Source: Oxytricha trifallax (taxonomy: Eukaryota > Ciliophora > Spirotrichea > Sporadotrichida > Oxytrichidae). From it: a stretch of 64,000 nt of DNA. Of this stretch, positions 1 through 9,949 are shown one piece after another. Made by a program: the position numbers and the translations under genes. Every line of letters begins with the position of its first letter. The stretch's first letter is position 1. The notes beneath the pieces were generated by a model. It saw nothing but the letters and a program-made list of their open reading frames with translations. It ran no database searches and was not told the origin of the DNA. The DNA is taken from positions 62,001-126,000 of the forward strand of contig ARYC01017749.1 of NCBI GenBank assembly GCA_000711775.1, read 5' to 3'.

Positions 1-2
1 TA

Positions 3-581
3 TATTAAAGTTTAAGAGATATAGTTAAAGACAAGATGATACAAGAACAAAATAGTTTTACACTATAGGGTAATGTTTAGATGGATGAATCTTTATGGAC
101 GCATCGTTCAGTATAATATTCTTTTCCGGAGGAGACAATATATGATCGTTAAATATGGATAGTAGGAATAATTGAAGAAGATTCTTAAAGATGCAAAATA
201 TATAGTGTTCAAGATAGAACTACTTAAACATTAGAACAAATTCTTGAAACTAATGTATAGTAAAACAGTATTGTGCACACTGATGGTTGGGCTAGTTATT
301 TAGGAATTAATTGGGAAGAATTGGAGTTAGAACATTAAAGACATGTCCATCATACTTAAAATGGAATCAGAAGAACAATGTAACATAGCAACCTAATAGA
401 GGGTCTCTGGGCTGTATTGAAGTACCACATCAAACATGTTTATAATACTTTGCCAGGTGACCCTTAATAGGTAGAATCTTACTTATATGAAGCAGTATGG
501 AGACGAAATTTAGCATAATATGCAACTTCATAAGACCGTTAGTAATATATATAATTGACTTTTACATTAAACAATATATGA
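3..581 (+). CDS. Merlin/IS1595-type DDE transposase, 3' part
   Basis: C-terminal two thirds of a transposase; the frame is open at the window edge, so the start lies outside. Read with TAA/TAG as Gln it runs without TGA for 192 codons and stops at TGA 579-581. It carries the hallmarks of the ISXO2-like (IS1595/Merlin) DDE domain: a first Asp in MDESLW (codon about 28), a second in IVHTDGWASYLG, and the acidic residue in NLIEGLWAVLKYHIK, in the usual order and spacing, with the His-rich HVHHTQNG between the last two. Merlin elements move by cut and paste with a DDE transposase. Many Gln codons are TAA/TAG, so it is adapted to the ciliate code. The GC-rich hairpin block follows 60 bases downstream and may belong to the same element. 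Family assignment is from motifs only; no terminal repeat could be confirmed. Confidence 0.8.
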
Positions 582-640
582 ATATTTTAACGATTAAATT
601 TTTAACTTAATACTCATAAACTTACTCAAGAGGTCTAATG

Positions 641-790
641 GGTTTTCGGGGGAGGTCTTTGCCCTCCCCCGAACCCCCTCCCACAAGGGGCGGCTGCCCC
701 CTTGGCCCCTGCAATTACTTATTTCGCTTTTGCGAATCAAGGGGCTCTGCCCCTTGAGACCCCGTTAGGAGCTGCACCCCTAAGACCCTG
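641..790. repeat. GC-rich cluster of short hairpins
   Basis: A sharp GC island in AT-rich DNA. At least four perfect or near-perfect stems can be read: 645-673 (arms GGGGGAGG / CCTCCCCC), 684-704 (CAAGGGG / CCCCTTG), 723-736 (TTCGC / GCGAA) and 738-756 (CAAGGGG / CCCCTTG), with another weak stem at 765-783. It resembles the compact GC-cluster or double-hairpin repeats known from organelle and some mobile DNA. It lies just 3' of the Merlin-type transposase and could be part of that element or an independent insertion. Confidence 0.7.
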
Positions 791-842
791 CTTTTTTATA
801 TTTTTATGTTCCCGCTCTCGCATATTTATTATTATATTAGCA

Positions 843-893
843 ATGTGTGACCAATTACGACATGTGTGACCAATTACGACATGTGTGACCAAT
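843..893. repeat. 19-bp tandem repeat, 2.7 copies
   Basis: The unit ATGTGTGACCAATTACGAC is repeated exactly at 843-861 and 862-880, followed by a partial copy at 881-893. It could be the terminal or subterminal repeat of the Merlin-type element to its left. Confidence 0.85.
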
Positions 894-900
894 GGTTAAC

Positions 901-1690
901 AACACCCAATAAATCAATTTTTGATTCCTTGAAATAAAGTTATTGATTTAATAACTTCAATAATAGTCAAGCAGAGATTCACACATCTCAATAATATTTT
1001 ATTATTATTTATTATTTATACGAAAATTAATACTTGGTAGGATTATTTTATTCTATATTTAAAATAATATGCTTCAACTTTAGAATTATTGATATCTCGA
1101 TAAATTTTTTGCATGCATTTTCTACTATTGTAATATACATTTGAATTTTAAAAATAAATTTTAATTAAATTAATAAAATGTTAAATTCGTGGCAATTTAC
1201 TTTGTTATAATCTAAAAAATATGGTATTCTTTTATATAGATTTCAAAATAAGGTAAACTTTGCTATTGTTGATATCCCTCTATTTCTTCCTGGAGTGAGT
1301 TAATTAGAATTTAATTTATACATAAAAATTAACTGAACAAATCATCAAAAGGTAAACTTAAGTTATCATTCAAACTTTAAATTCTCTATCGAACAAGTAA
1401 CATAATTTCTAAATTTCAAGAAAGTTAACTTTCACGAATTTAATTTATTACTTATAAATTATTAATTTACTTTCCCAAATTTAATGTATTCCTTCGATAT
1501 TACTTATTAATATTAACAAAATTGGAATTGAGTTATTAAATTAGAAGTGAACTTGTGAGATGTGCGAAAAACATCATAAGCACGACTAAATTTATCTAAA
1601 AAACCGGGTTATTTCCAGGACCCTGAAGGAAATTTTGAGATTATTACTTTTAATAAAAATCTATATGAAAAAAGAGAGATAATAACATTG
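901..1690. other. AT-rich non-coding stretch
   Basis: Only AT-rich sequence without coding character, hairpins or recognisable repeats is visible here. A Gln/Asn-poor open frame would not be meaningful, since TGA is the only stop. Confidence 0.5.
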
Positions 1691-1893
1691 ACTGACAATG
1701 TTATTAGAGCAAATCTAACTAAAAAATAGGATGAGGTGGAATCATAAGATTCCTTATCCTAAATAGGAGATGATAAATTGAAAATCTCCTTCACTTATAA
1801 CAACATCGATGAAGATAGTGATACCTGATATTAACAACCAAAAATTAAAAGAAAGATTAAGACTTTTTCTACCCATACTAACAAATAACTTGA

Positions 1894-2820
1894 AAATTAA
1901 AGGTTGTTAGTGCTAATGAGACTGAGTCAGAGTGGCGTGATGATGACTGTCAGTCATTTAGGAGTGAGGATATAGAAGATGAATTGGAGTTTATTCTTCA
2001 TTACTACCTATAACAAATGACCTAAATGCCTCCCAAGTAATTTACACTTAAGGAACTAATGATTCAAGAACAAATTCATTATCTTATAAAAGAAAGACTA
2101 GGGTTGCAAGGACAAAGACTTAAGAAATCTTAAGTGATGAAATTCCTGTTCAACCAATCTGTCAAGTAAGGAACGTGGTACTTATCAACTTTAAAACAAA
2201 GAGAAAAAAAATATCAAGTCTGCTAGAAAAGATTCTACAATTCTAAGAATCTTTAGAATTAAGTTCAATAGATTCTTTAAAACATCACCCAGAAACCCGG
2301 ACAACAAAACCCTCTATTTAGTAACTAAACCTAAAATACTGCATCTGACCTCTAACTCAAGTACAAAATTACTAGAAATAATCAACCGAAATAACATCTA
2401 ACTCAGACTCAGACCTAAAAATATATTTTAATTGAAGAATAAGGGAAGTCTCAAAACCAAACTAACATGGAAAATCCTGTCTCTACCTCTTTTTCACTTC
2501 TAAATAGTGAATAGACATCTTTTTCAATATTAAATTCCATAACAGCGAATACGTCATACATCGTTATAATCACATTATCTGATAAGATTCTGACCAGAAA
2601 CTAGCTACTTAACAAAAAGATACCGAAAATAATCAAACTGTATCCTCATAGGTTCTACCATAGAATACTAACAAACATCTCGAGAAGGTCTAAATCCATG
2701 ATGCAAGAAAAACTAGTTTGGCCAAAGTTAACCTTATCTACTATTTCCATTAAGACTCAGTACATAAAGATTTAACCTTAATTAAATGAGACTTCGACAA
2801 TTTTATATAACTGTTATTGA
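1894..2820 (+). CDS. Family X copy A, main reading frame (unknown protein)
   Basis: Not recognised. One frame is open for about 309 codons with TAA/TAG as Gln and stops at TGA 2818-2820. The first 120 codons look clearly coding: an acidic opening (ETESEWRDDDCQSF, then SEDIEDELEF) and a charged, Gln-rich middle (KELMIQEQIHYLIKERLG). The second half is Ser/Thr/Ile-rich. A second frame, 2830-3031, continues with a charged coiled-coil-like tail (ELERVKNKQTERDVEVLKS) and ends at TGA 3029-3031, so the original frame was probably shifted near 2820. It is followed by the family X 3' end at 3041-3117, which also ends the copies at 26.8, 35.6 and 45.5 kb. Probably a decayed mobile-element or repeated germline gene. 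No catalytic motif was seen. Confidence 0.45.
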
Positions 2821-2829
2821 TTTGGAAAA

Positions 2830-3031
2830 GAGTAATAATAAAAATATAACAAAAATAAATTTAACTCGATAAAGAGATAAAAAAACATTTCCAAAATCAA
2901 ATCTGATACTTCAACAACACAAACATTAAGATGGACAACAAATGGAACTTGAAAGAGTGAAGAACAAACAGACAGAGAGAGATGTAGAAGTCCTAAAGTC
3001 ACTACCTAAAGAACTGACTATAATTAAATGA
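2830..3031 (+). pseudogene. Family X copy A, C-terminal segment in a shifted frame
   Basis: This charged segment is open in a different frame from the upstream 1894-2820 frame and ends LTIIK-TGA. The corresponding C-termini of the other copies are likewise Lys/Glu-rich and end within a few bases of the conserved 3' hairpin region. I read it as the true C-terminus displaced by a frameshift. Confidence 0.4.
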
Positions 3032-3040
3032 AAAGAGCAG

Positions 3041-3117
3041 CCCTTATATATCAACATATATTTTAGAAAGGGGGTCCCCAAAACCTCAATGTGATAATTT
3101 CATTATTATTATTATGA
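3041..3117 (+). repeat. Family X 3' end, copy A
   Basis: Pattern: AGCAGCCCTTATATATCAAC, an AT-rich spacer, a G-run/C-run stem (GGGGGTCCCC), then TCAATGTGATAATTTCATTA and a run of ATT repeats. The same ordered elements end the repeats at 26764-26868, 35566-35650 and 45445-45535. Confidence 0.65.
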
Positions 3118-3461
3118 TTGTAATTATAATAGAAAATGATGTAATTAAATCATTTTAAAAAAAATAAAATATCTATTTTAAATTTACTTTGCTATTCAAC
3201 TTAAAAATTTCAAAAGCAGATTCAATCTTTGGAATTAAAACACCTCTTTAAATTTTTTATTTTGTTATGATTAATCAGAAATGGAGAATTGTATAATATT
3301 TAATGTTATACTATCTCTCCAGCAGATTCCTTTCTTCAGATCATTCACCCCTATGATTGTGTTTATTTTTATCATATCATCATGAGAGATTATGAATATA
3401 ATCTTGATAATTTCCTATAATCTTTATCTTGACTCAGAGGAGTGTTTTGACTTTAAACAAA

Positions 3462-4307
3462 ATGAATTCATAAAAGTATAACGAATAAATTCTTAGATTT
3501 AACCAATCGCCAGTTGTTTATAATCAAGGAAACAGAATAAGCCAGATTAAAAAATATAAAATAGCAAACTGCTTAGAGAAATATGAATTATTGGGTGATG
3601 ATTAAACCAACCATATAACTATCACTCTTACAAGATTCTATTCTCACATAGTTATCATGATATTTAATTATTAAAATTTATGTTTGTCTCTTCGTTTGTT
3701 ATTTAAACTAAACATTAAAGTATAAATGACTATTGCTAATTATATCATTAAATAGGCTTCTTAATAGAATCTGAACAATATGCATGCAATATGTTAAGTT
3801 TTATTTCAAGCACCCTAATATGTTTATGATATTGATGCCTTTGTAGCTTTTAATAGTTTAAGGTAAAGGAAATAAATTTTTGGCAGCTAAAAATAGTATT
3901 AAAATTTCTAATAAATAGAATAGCTTCTTGCATCTCAAAATCATATTATAATTCTCCAAATACATTAACAGATCAAAGGTGGCAGTCAACTTTCTAACCT
4001 TATAGATTTTGATTATGAGAGCACACTTCAAATTGAGAAACCCATTTTTTTATTCAAATTTTAATAGAAATCTATCAATTCTATCACATTAAAATAAATT
4101 GTATTTTAAATTAAATTGTTATAAATTTAGAAATATAGTTAACGGGTAAAAAAAAACTATTTATGTTTGACAAATGATGTTTATGTTATAATGAAAAACA
4201 TTTAATTTGTATATAAAATTAAACAAATGAACTTGACAATTCAGATTTTCAAAAATGTTTCTTATTTTAATTAATTGATTTGTAAATAATCTAGACTTTT
4301 TTTCTGA
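3462..4307 (+). CDS. Possible gene or MDS, unknown 281-codon frame
   Basis: Not recognised. From ATG 3462 the frame is open to TGA 4305-4307. Coding character is best in the first 60 codons (for example NQSPVVYNQGNRISQIKKYK and CLEKYELLGDDQTNH) and around codons 100-190 (FQAPQYVYDIDAFVAF, LASQNHIIILQIHQQIKGG), with very AT-rich low-complexity stretches between and after. That pattern would fit two macronuclear-destined segments separated by an internal eliminated sequence, or chance. Frames this long occur by chance here because only TGA stops. Confidence 0.3.
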
Positions 4308-4309
4308 AT

Positions 4310-4690
4310 TATACTGCTCTCAAAGGTTTAGGCTATTTTAACTATGATAATGAATAAATACTTTATGTTACTTATATTACTGTATATTTTAATATATTTT
4401 GTTATAGGCTATATGTTGAACTCATTTAATTGGTTATTATTAAATTTTCAATTAAAATAATGGCCTAAGTTAAGTTATATGATAAATTTGATAATCAATT
4501 GAAAATCATTGTTTTAAAGATTAATTCTATCATTTGTATATTAGTTAGATAGATTTTTCTCGTAAAATTAATATCCCATTTAATAGTTTTATATTTAAAA
4601 TTTTTCGTTTAGCAGTTCTTTTTAGATGATATATATAAAAGTATGTTGAAATTAGTCAAAAAGAAAATCAAATACAAAACAAACTTATTT
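4310..4690. other. AT-rich stretch
   Basis: No coding character or repeats seen. It separates the weak frame on the left from the GC-rich gene-fragment mosaic. Confidence 0.4.
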
Positions 4691-4719
4691 ATTAATTACG
4701 ACCAACTACTAAAATTAAA

Positions 4720-5243
4720 TCACTACTCTATCAACTTCTCAATATCCTTGGTAATGGCTTCCACAGCCTTCTCATGCTCATCCGAGTAGTTCTGCTCCAT
4801 GACCTCCCGTGCCTTGGGCTCGATGACCTTTGAGTGCCAGCCTGCGAGTTTCCCAATCTCCGCGCTTGACGATTGCTGAATCAGTAGGGTGATAAGACTG
4901 CGGGGCATGAGGGTGCACCTCTGGTAGGTCTTCTTGATGAAGGAGATCACTTCGTCCTCCGATGCATCGATAACGTCCCTGAGCATGTCATGGAGCTCCA
5001 GGGTCCTCGACTGGGGTGTGGCCTTCTTGTATCCTTTGGAGTCATTCTTCTTCCAGGACAGTTCGAAATCCTTCTTGAAATGTAGTAGGTTGGCCCGCTG
5101 GCTTGTTACCACCTGCCAATGCCAAGCCAGGTGAGCCTCTTCCTCGTGCTCAACAGGTGCTCCCGACTTCTTCATCAACTCCTTGTATAGTGGCAGCTCA
5201 TCGTAGGAAGCGAAATGTAGGTGGTAGAAGATGTTCTATCAGT
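4720..5243 (-). CDS. Unknown protein, C-terminal fragment (GC-rich mosaic, piece 1)
   Basis: Not recognised. About 170 codons on the minus strand ending ...EKLIEQ-TGA (4720-4722); the penultimate codon is TAG, read as Gln. Composition is strongly coding and GC-rich (about 50% against about 25% in the flanks): KKSGAPVEHEEEAHLAWHWQ, YQRCTLMPRSLITLL and a Glu/Lys-rich helical tail. The frame can be followed upstream through NIFYHLHFASYDELPLYKEL to about 5235, where an in-frame TGA is met and a different frame becomes coding; this is probably the edge of the fragment. There is no start codon in this piece, so it is the 3' end of a gene whose 5' part lies elsewhere or is lost. Confidence 0.6.
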
Positions 5244-5395
5244 GTCGTATTTAGCGCTGGCTGGGAAGAGTGATCTGGTCCATGTCTTGCTCTAGGCAGT
5301 CTCCTTGCTCTTTGCATCTCTGTATCTTTTGTAGTAAGTTTGGAAGACTACCTTGTCGTTGTCATCGAGAGCCTCTTGAGGAACCATTGCTGGGA
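5236..5395 (-). pseudogene. Gene fragment in a second frame (GC-rich mosaic, piece 2)
   Basis: About 50 codons read well on the minus strand (MVPQEALDDNDKVVFQTYY, then KETAQSKTWTRSLFPASAKY) in a frame that is neither that of piece 1 nor that of piece 3. It could be the upstream part of piece 1 separated by a small indel, since the frame change occurs within a few bases at about 5235, or an independent segment. Function not recognised. Confidence 0.45.
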
Positions 5396-5940
5396 GTGGC
5401 TAGTATTGCCAACGGAGTAAGGGGCGGAAGCTCGACTGGGGGGCGGCCAGGGGCACCACTCTATTCGTCGTCTTATGGAGCACGGGGGGTAAATGTCCGA
5501 CCAAGACATCTACTCCAGGGACCGATACATCTAAGCATCTTTATTTTCTGGACCACCCCATGGCATAGAGCGAGCGCTTGGGGGCACACTCCTTGGTAGT
5601 GGTAACGATGAGGATGGTGATACAGTGACTATTACTTGCAGTTCTCTTATGGCTTAGCTCCTTTCCCCTAATGCCAGTTCTCTTTCACCATGTGTGTTGA
5701 GGGATGCTCTTTGAGGATTCTGATTCTGTCCAGAGGAATTCGAGAGCGTGCTTCAGGATTACCAGGGTGACCAGGCCAAGGCTTCCATCGATACCCCATC
5801 TTTAGCAGAGCGGTACGCTGGCTTCTTTTCTTTTGAACATCTCTGAACCATTCGTGGGTTGCCTTAACTTCCAAAGTACCAGTGTATGAGTGAGTATCTA
5901 AGTGCGAGTGACCGTTAGCATGGAATCCTTCCAGAGAAGC
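5362..5940 (-). pseudogene. Gene fragment, unknown basic protein (GC-rich mosaic, piece 3)
   Basis: A minus-strand frame without TGA for about 190 codons, ending at TGA 5362-5364. The best part (about 5650-5940) is rich in His, Arg and Trp: GFHANGHSHLDTHSYTGTLE, HEWFRDVQKKRSQRTALLKM, GYRWKPWPGHPGNPEAR, LKEHPSTHMVKENWH. The lower part (5362-5560) is Pro-rich and may be read-through. The basic composition suggests a nucleic-acid-binding or ribosomal-type protein, but no family is claimed. Plus-strand frames in the same interval also show short coding-like runs, so the strand is not certain. Confidence 0.4.
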
Positions 5941-5949
5941 AGCTAATAT

Positions 5950-6213
5950 AAGACTTTCAATCACTATTACTCTTTCAGTCCCTACACTTAAACCAACTGT
6001 CTCAGCGCAAATGGAGTTGCTACATCATGCTCTTCTAACTCACAATGCACAAAGGACTCTTGAAATACGCCAACACCATCCTCCCAACTGCCCAAAGAGT
6101 CACAAGCATTGTCGGTATTGCTAGAGACGGTCACATGATCGTTGGACCATACAAAGCCACTGGTGCTCTACGGTATGCATGTGATGTTGATGCTTGAAAT
6201 GGTGTGATTATCG
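5950..6213 (+). pseudogene. YHYH-domain protein fragment, disabled
   Basis: Plus-strand segment with the signature of the YHYH domain family: NHYYSFSPYTQTNCLSANG, CSSNSQCTKDS, then after a frameshift at about 6058 YANTILPTAQRVTSIVGIAR, DGHMIVGPYKATGAL and ACDVDA. At 6195-6197 an in-frame TGA stands where the family has Cys before Asn-Gly (ACDVDA-stop-NGVIID). The segment stops making sense at about 6213, where an opposite-strand frame begins. YHYH proteins are secreted or cell-surface Cys-rich proteins of unknown function, common in ciliates. With a frameshift, a nonsense codon and both ends missing, this copy cannot be functional as it stands. Confidence 0.65.
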
Positions 6214-6214
6214 A

Positions 6215-6592
6215 TCATACAGAGGACTCAGCCTTCACCCCTCTCCTCCCTCTGCACCCAGGCATGTAGGTTAAGTCCAGTGGGAAGTCCAGCTTCCTCA
6301 TCGTCGCTCGCGTCTCAATTGCATGATCCACCATGTCCTAGTAGTGGCTCGCTACGTTGTCGCCGAAGATGGTGGATACCACGTCCTGCATGTCCAAGGA
6401 TGATTTGCCTCTAAGGGTCACATTGTCCATCAAGCACCTGAGCCTGGCCTCAAAGATGTGGGCTTGGGGGATGTGGAAGGGCGCGCGGCGCGCCTGCATG
6501 CATGGCGGCAGCACCTCCGTGTTCAGCTTGACATTGGAGGAGGAGAGGAAGTCAATGATGTGAGTAGACACGCGATTATCGGGAGACAGCAT
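6215..6592 (-). CDS. Unknown protein, N-terminal fragment (GC-rich mosaic, piece 5)
   Basis: Minus-strand frame beginning at ATG 6592: MLSPDNRVSTHIIDFLSSSN, then LRCLMDNVTLRGKSSLDMQD and, past a TAG read as Gln, DMVDHAIETRATMRKLDFPL. It runs to TGA at 6215-6217, but that end coincides with the edge of the YHYH fragment on the other strand, so it is probably a truncation point. A natural start codon with AT-rich sequence upstream suggests a true N-terminus. Function not recognised. Confidence 0.5.
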
Positions 6593-6599
6593 TAGGGTT

Positions 6600-6817
6600 G
6601 AAGAGGGGATGTTTAATTATTATTACTAAGTCAAGGCAGTTAAAATAAAATTTAATCAAATCACGCTTTTAAATTTTGTTGCTTTTTAATTTCTGAAGGC
6701 CCCCCTATATATTAGTACGATGTTTAATTTCTTAAAAGCAACCAAATCTCTTTATATTAATAAAAATACAATAATTAATTTAATTTCAAATTTAAAATAA
6801 CAACCACCTTATCTCAT
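6600..6817. other. AT-rich flank of the gene-fragment mosaic
   Basis: GC content drops abruptly at about 6620. No gene seen. Confidence 0.5.
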
Positions 6818-6833
6818 GGGGTTTTGGGGTTTT
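6818..6833. repeat. (G4T4)2 telomere-like tract
   Basis: GGGGTTTTGGGGTTTT, exactly two units of the spirotrich telomere repeat, in AT-rich DNA with no TBE terminal sequence next to it. The G-rich strand points right, as it would at the right end of a macronuclear nanochromosome lying to the left. It may be a relic of captured telomeric DNA, a remnant of a TBE-type terminus, or chance. Confidence 0.75.
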
Positions 6834-6929
6834 ATATATATTTTTCTTACAATTCATTAATATATAATTACGATGTTTTGATCGTAGTTTGTTCCACATG
6901 TTTCTAGTTCTTTGATATTCTGACTTCTT

Positions 6930-7163
6930 TCAGTGTTTTATTAGCTTATCTTTATCATTGTACCAATTTGTATCGTGAATTCTTAAATAATTTGGCTATA
7001 GCCTATATATTTTACCTTTAGTGTGTTGACTATTTACTTAGTCATCGACTTTGTTCATCTTACCAAAACTGTTGAATTCTCTGTTTTCTTTATCTTTAAA
7101 GTTATCAATTTAAGATTTCTTAATCCAATAAAATTTTAATGAAAATTCATATTTTGCTGTCAT
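6930..7163 (-). CDS. Possible small gene or MDS, 77 codons
   Basis: Not recognised. ATG 7163 to TGA 6930-6932 on the minus strand. Composition is more protein-like than the surroundings: NREFNSFGKMNKVDDQVNSQ, KIYRLQPNYLRIHDTNWYND. It is hydrophilic with no signal peptide. The frame length alone would not be significant. Confidence 0.35.
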
Positions 7164-7513
7164 GAATTAAATAATAATTCACCCAAAAAATATAATCAAA
7201 TATTTTCTATTACAAAAATAATTTGCTTTTTTTAAAAATACTTTTTAATATAGCATATGCATTATCATTGATTTTTTAAATCATTTCGTGTTGTTTAGTT
7301 TATTCCTTAAATTTGTACTTTGTTTTTATTTGTTAATTTTATGATTTTATCACTAAATTAAGAGATAATCCTTGAACCTTATATAACTGCAGCATTTTCA
7401 TTTTTATGCAAGTTGGATTAATTTCTAAAAACATTAATCATTGATTTGTTTTGAAACTCTAATGATTATTTATTTATAACAATTCTATTGTTTTTATTAT
7501 TATATCTTTTTGA

Positions 7514-7696
7514 GTTCTCTTGTCGTTCATATATTGTTTTTGCTTTAGATACAACGATATTCCTAATTGCATAGTTTTAAGTAAAAGCTTAGTTGAAAAA
7601 TTTAAATGTATGGGAAGATATGTAAGCATGAGAATTATTTAAGAACTATACCAACTAAACTCTGCCAAGATTTGTGAAAAAATAAGGAAATCGTGA
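7514..7696 (+). CDS. Possible MDS or exon, unknown
   Basis: Not recognised. Plus-strand frame ending at TGA 7694-7696 with good composition: RYNDIPNCIVLSKSLVEKF, CMGRYVSMRIIQELYQLNSA. A TTTTTGCTTTAG just before the good part could be a 3' splice site, making this the last exon of a gene. Confidence 0.35.
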
Positions 7697-7765
7697 AGTT
7701 TAATGATAAAATTGAATTTAATTATTATAATTGTTAAGAGATAATTAATTCACCTTGAAATGAAT

Positions 7766-8098
7766 ATGAACTTTAAAAAAATGACAGTTCAATTTAAAGT
7801 TAATGATAACAATATTTTTGAGCTTAATCACAATTATCTCAGCCGATAAATACAAGTTGTGATAAATCAGTTTTAAGCATGTATTATTTAAATGAACTTA
7901 TTTTTCTTTTTATCATTTATCAAGAAAAATAATATTCATAGCAATGAACTATTGCTATTTCAAACTCAGGCAAGAATTATTCGTTAATTTAAAAATGTTA
8001 ACTTTACTGTTGTAAAACCATTGAGTATTAAAAAGGTAATGTTTATTATTTTCTATAATCTTAGTTATTCGATCTTTTACATCAATTAATTGAGATGA
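7766..8098 (+). CDS. Possible gene or MDS, 110 codons
   Basis: Not recognised. ATG 7766 to TGA 8096-8098. Coding-like composition over codons 1-85 (MTVQFKVNDNNIFELNHNYL, NELLLFQTQARIIRQFKNVN, TVVKPLSIKK) with one short hydrophobic stretch (MNLFFFLSFI). The last 20 codons are AT-rich and may be read-through past a segment end. Confidence 0.35.
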
Positions 8099-8147
8099 TA
8101 TCAGTCATTCCTTCACAAATGTTTTTGTAATTGCTAAATCAGTAAAA

Positions 8148-8240
8148 TCACTTTAAAAAGTAATTAATAACTTCAATTTATCTATCTTTTAATTACTATT
8201 TCAGGGTTTTATCTCTTCCTTCAAACTTTAGATTGATCAT
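8148..8240 (-). CDS. Very small possible segment
   Basis: A 30-residue minus-strand frame from ATG 8240 to TGA 8148-8150 (MINLKFEGRDKTLKQQLKDR). Hydrophilic and plausible as an N-terminal MDS, but too short to be sure. Confidence 0.2.
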
Positions 8241-8732
8241 TATTTTTTATATAAGTTTACTAAAATATTAAAATAAAATAGCATCTGAATGAAATAAAAT
8301 GACTAAAAGCGTAGCCTTAAAATATATTTCTTATAAATTCAATATATTATTTTTCTATTCATTATATAAGTTTTATAAACATGTCATTTTTAACAATCTT
8401 CTCAATTGAAGTTTATTTGGTAAAGAGTATATTTTATATCAATTCAAATTCAAAACTTTATCAATGTCTATCAAATTAAAAGTATATATATATATAACCT
8501 TATTATTCTTAAAATTCTATATCAACAATTTTTTGTATACAAATCGTTGTAGTAATCATATCTTTATCATTATTAACCACTATATTCCTGTCTATGATCA
8601 CATTCAAAGCATTTTCTATTTTAATTAAAATTAAAAATTTTATATTAAATTTGCTTTTTAATTTTTATTAAGATTTGATATGTAATCAAAATAAATACAG
8701 GATATGTCTCTTTTAAACTTATAATTTTTTTA

Positions 8733-9209
8733 GGAATATAGATTGGTATCGAGATGTTTTTTCCAGTGTTTTATGACTTTATAACTACTACTGTCAAGGA
8801 TTGTAAAATTAACTCGCTCAATTAAATCTAAGGCATGACTTATATTATTGATGGTTTGACTCCAATAATTAATAAACATGTTTGTGTGGAATTATATTGA
8901 GATGAATAATATACTATAATTAGTATTGTAAATTTTTCATTTTAATAGGATTAATTATGATTGATTTATTTTAGTGAACAGATTATTTAGATGTAGGAAT
9001 TAGTAGTTGAGTCTATTAAAAGACTCTTAATAAGAAATTATAATTTCAAAGAGTATTTAAATAACAGTATAAAATATAAAAAATTATTTTAAGGTTAAAT
9101 GTCGTATCCCATTCCATCCTTAAAAAATCAATTAATTCTAAGTTTACTAAATTCAATATTACCCGAGATTGTACTAAAACCACAATAAATATTAATTTAT
9201 TTAAGATGA
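8733..9209 (+). CDS. Possible gene in one frame with two TGAs, or two segments
   Basis: Not recognised. One plus-strand frame shows two well-composed blocks: 8733-8897 (IGIEMFFPVFYDFITTTVKD, MTYIIDGLTPIINKHVCVEL) and 8976-9206 (MQELVVESIKRLLIRNYNFK, SYPIPSLKNQLILSLLNSIL), ending at TGA 9207-9209. Between them, in the same frame, lie TGAs at 8898 and 8958. The 78-base gap is AT-rich and contains GT...AG candidates, so an intron or short eliminated segment would explain it; premature stops are the alternative. A further coding-like run (8500-8730) lies upstream in another frame. Confidence 0.35.
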
Positions 9210-9638
9210 AATATTAAATAATAAAATAAAAGAATGATCTTCTAAATAACTATCAATAAAACATTAATAGTTAAACATAGTAAAATGAAAACTAGGCAAA
9301 ATTATAAAATAAATTAGGTTTAAAATTAATATAAACTATTATTAATGATCTATAGTTTTTATATTAAATAATCTTATAAAATTGTAAATTATATTTGATT
9401 AAAGATTATGTGAAATTATACTAATTCTAAAATAATTATAAAATGCTTATTTAGAAATAAAATGTTATAAGGATAATTACCTAAGTTCATGATTTAAATA
9501 GAACATGTTTCTATGATAGTTTACTGATTATTAATATGAATTAGATTTATTGATGATTTTAAATTGAAAATAAATATACAAACTTACTTTATATTAAGAA
9601 GCTTGCTTTTATTCCAGTAAGAATCCTTGAAATAGTAA
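9210..9638. other. AT-rich stretch
   Basis: Nothing recognisable. Confidence 0.4.
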
Positions 9639-9845
9639 ATGAAAATCACACGCAAAATATTTAATAAGTCTTTAGGATTCAATTAAGAATATGAATATTT
9701 TTTAGCAGCATTTATAATAAACTAAATGATATAATTATACTGGCTTCATAGAAAAAAATTCTTCGCTATTATTTGGAATTTGGCAATGTAGCTAAGTTAT
9801 TATTAAAGTTTATAAACAATGATCAATAAATATTTTTTTTACTGA
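9639..9845 (+). CDS. Possible small gene, 68 codons
   Basis: Not recognised. ATG 9639 to TGA 9843-9845 (MKITRKIFNKSLGFNQEYEY, WLHRKKFFAIIWNLAMQLSY). Plausible composition but very AT-rich. It could be chance. Confidence 0.25.
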
Positions 9846-9949
9846 TTTTTAAACCAATAAATACACACCATAATTAGGAATAATAAGTATTTAAATTTTA
9901 TAAGAGTTAAAAACTTCGTTTAATTTGAATAAAATAGACGCACACTATC

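Noticed and set aside
843..893. Possible CRISPR array
   Set aside because: A 19-bp unit repeated head to tail without spacers in a eukaryotic germline; a simple tandem repeat. No CRISPR array was seen anywhere.
5270..5599. Plus-strand 109-codon frame in the GC-rich mosaic
   Set aside because: The minus strand reads better over the same bases and the plus frame is Ser/Cys/Arg-rich as expected for a shadow frame.
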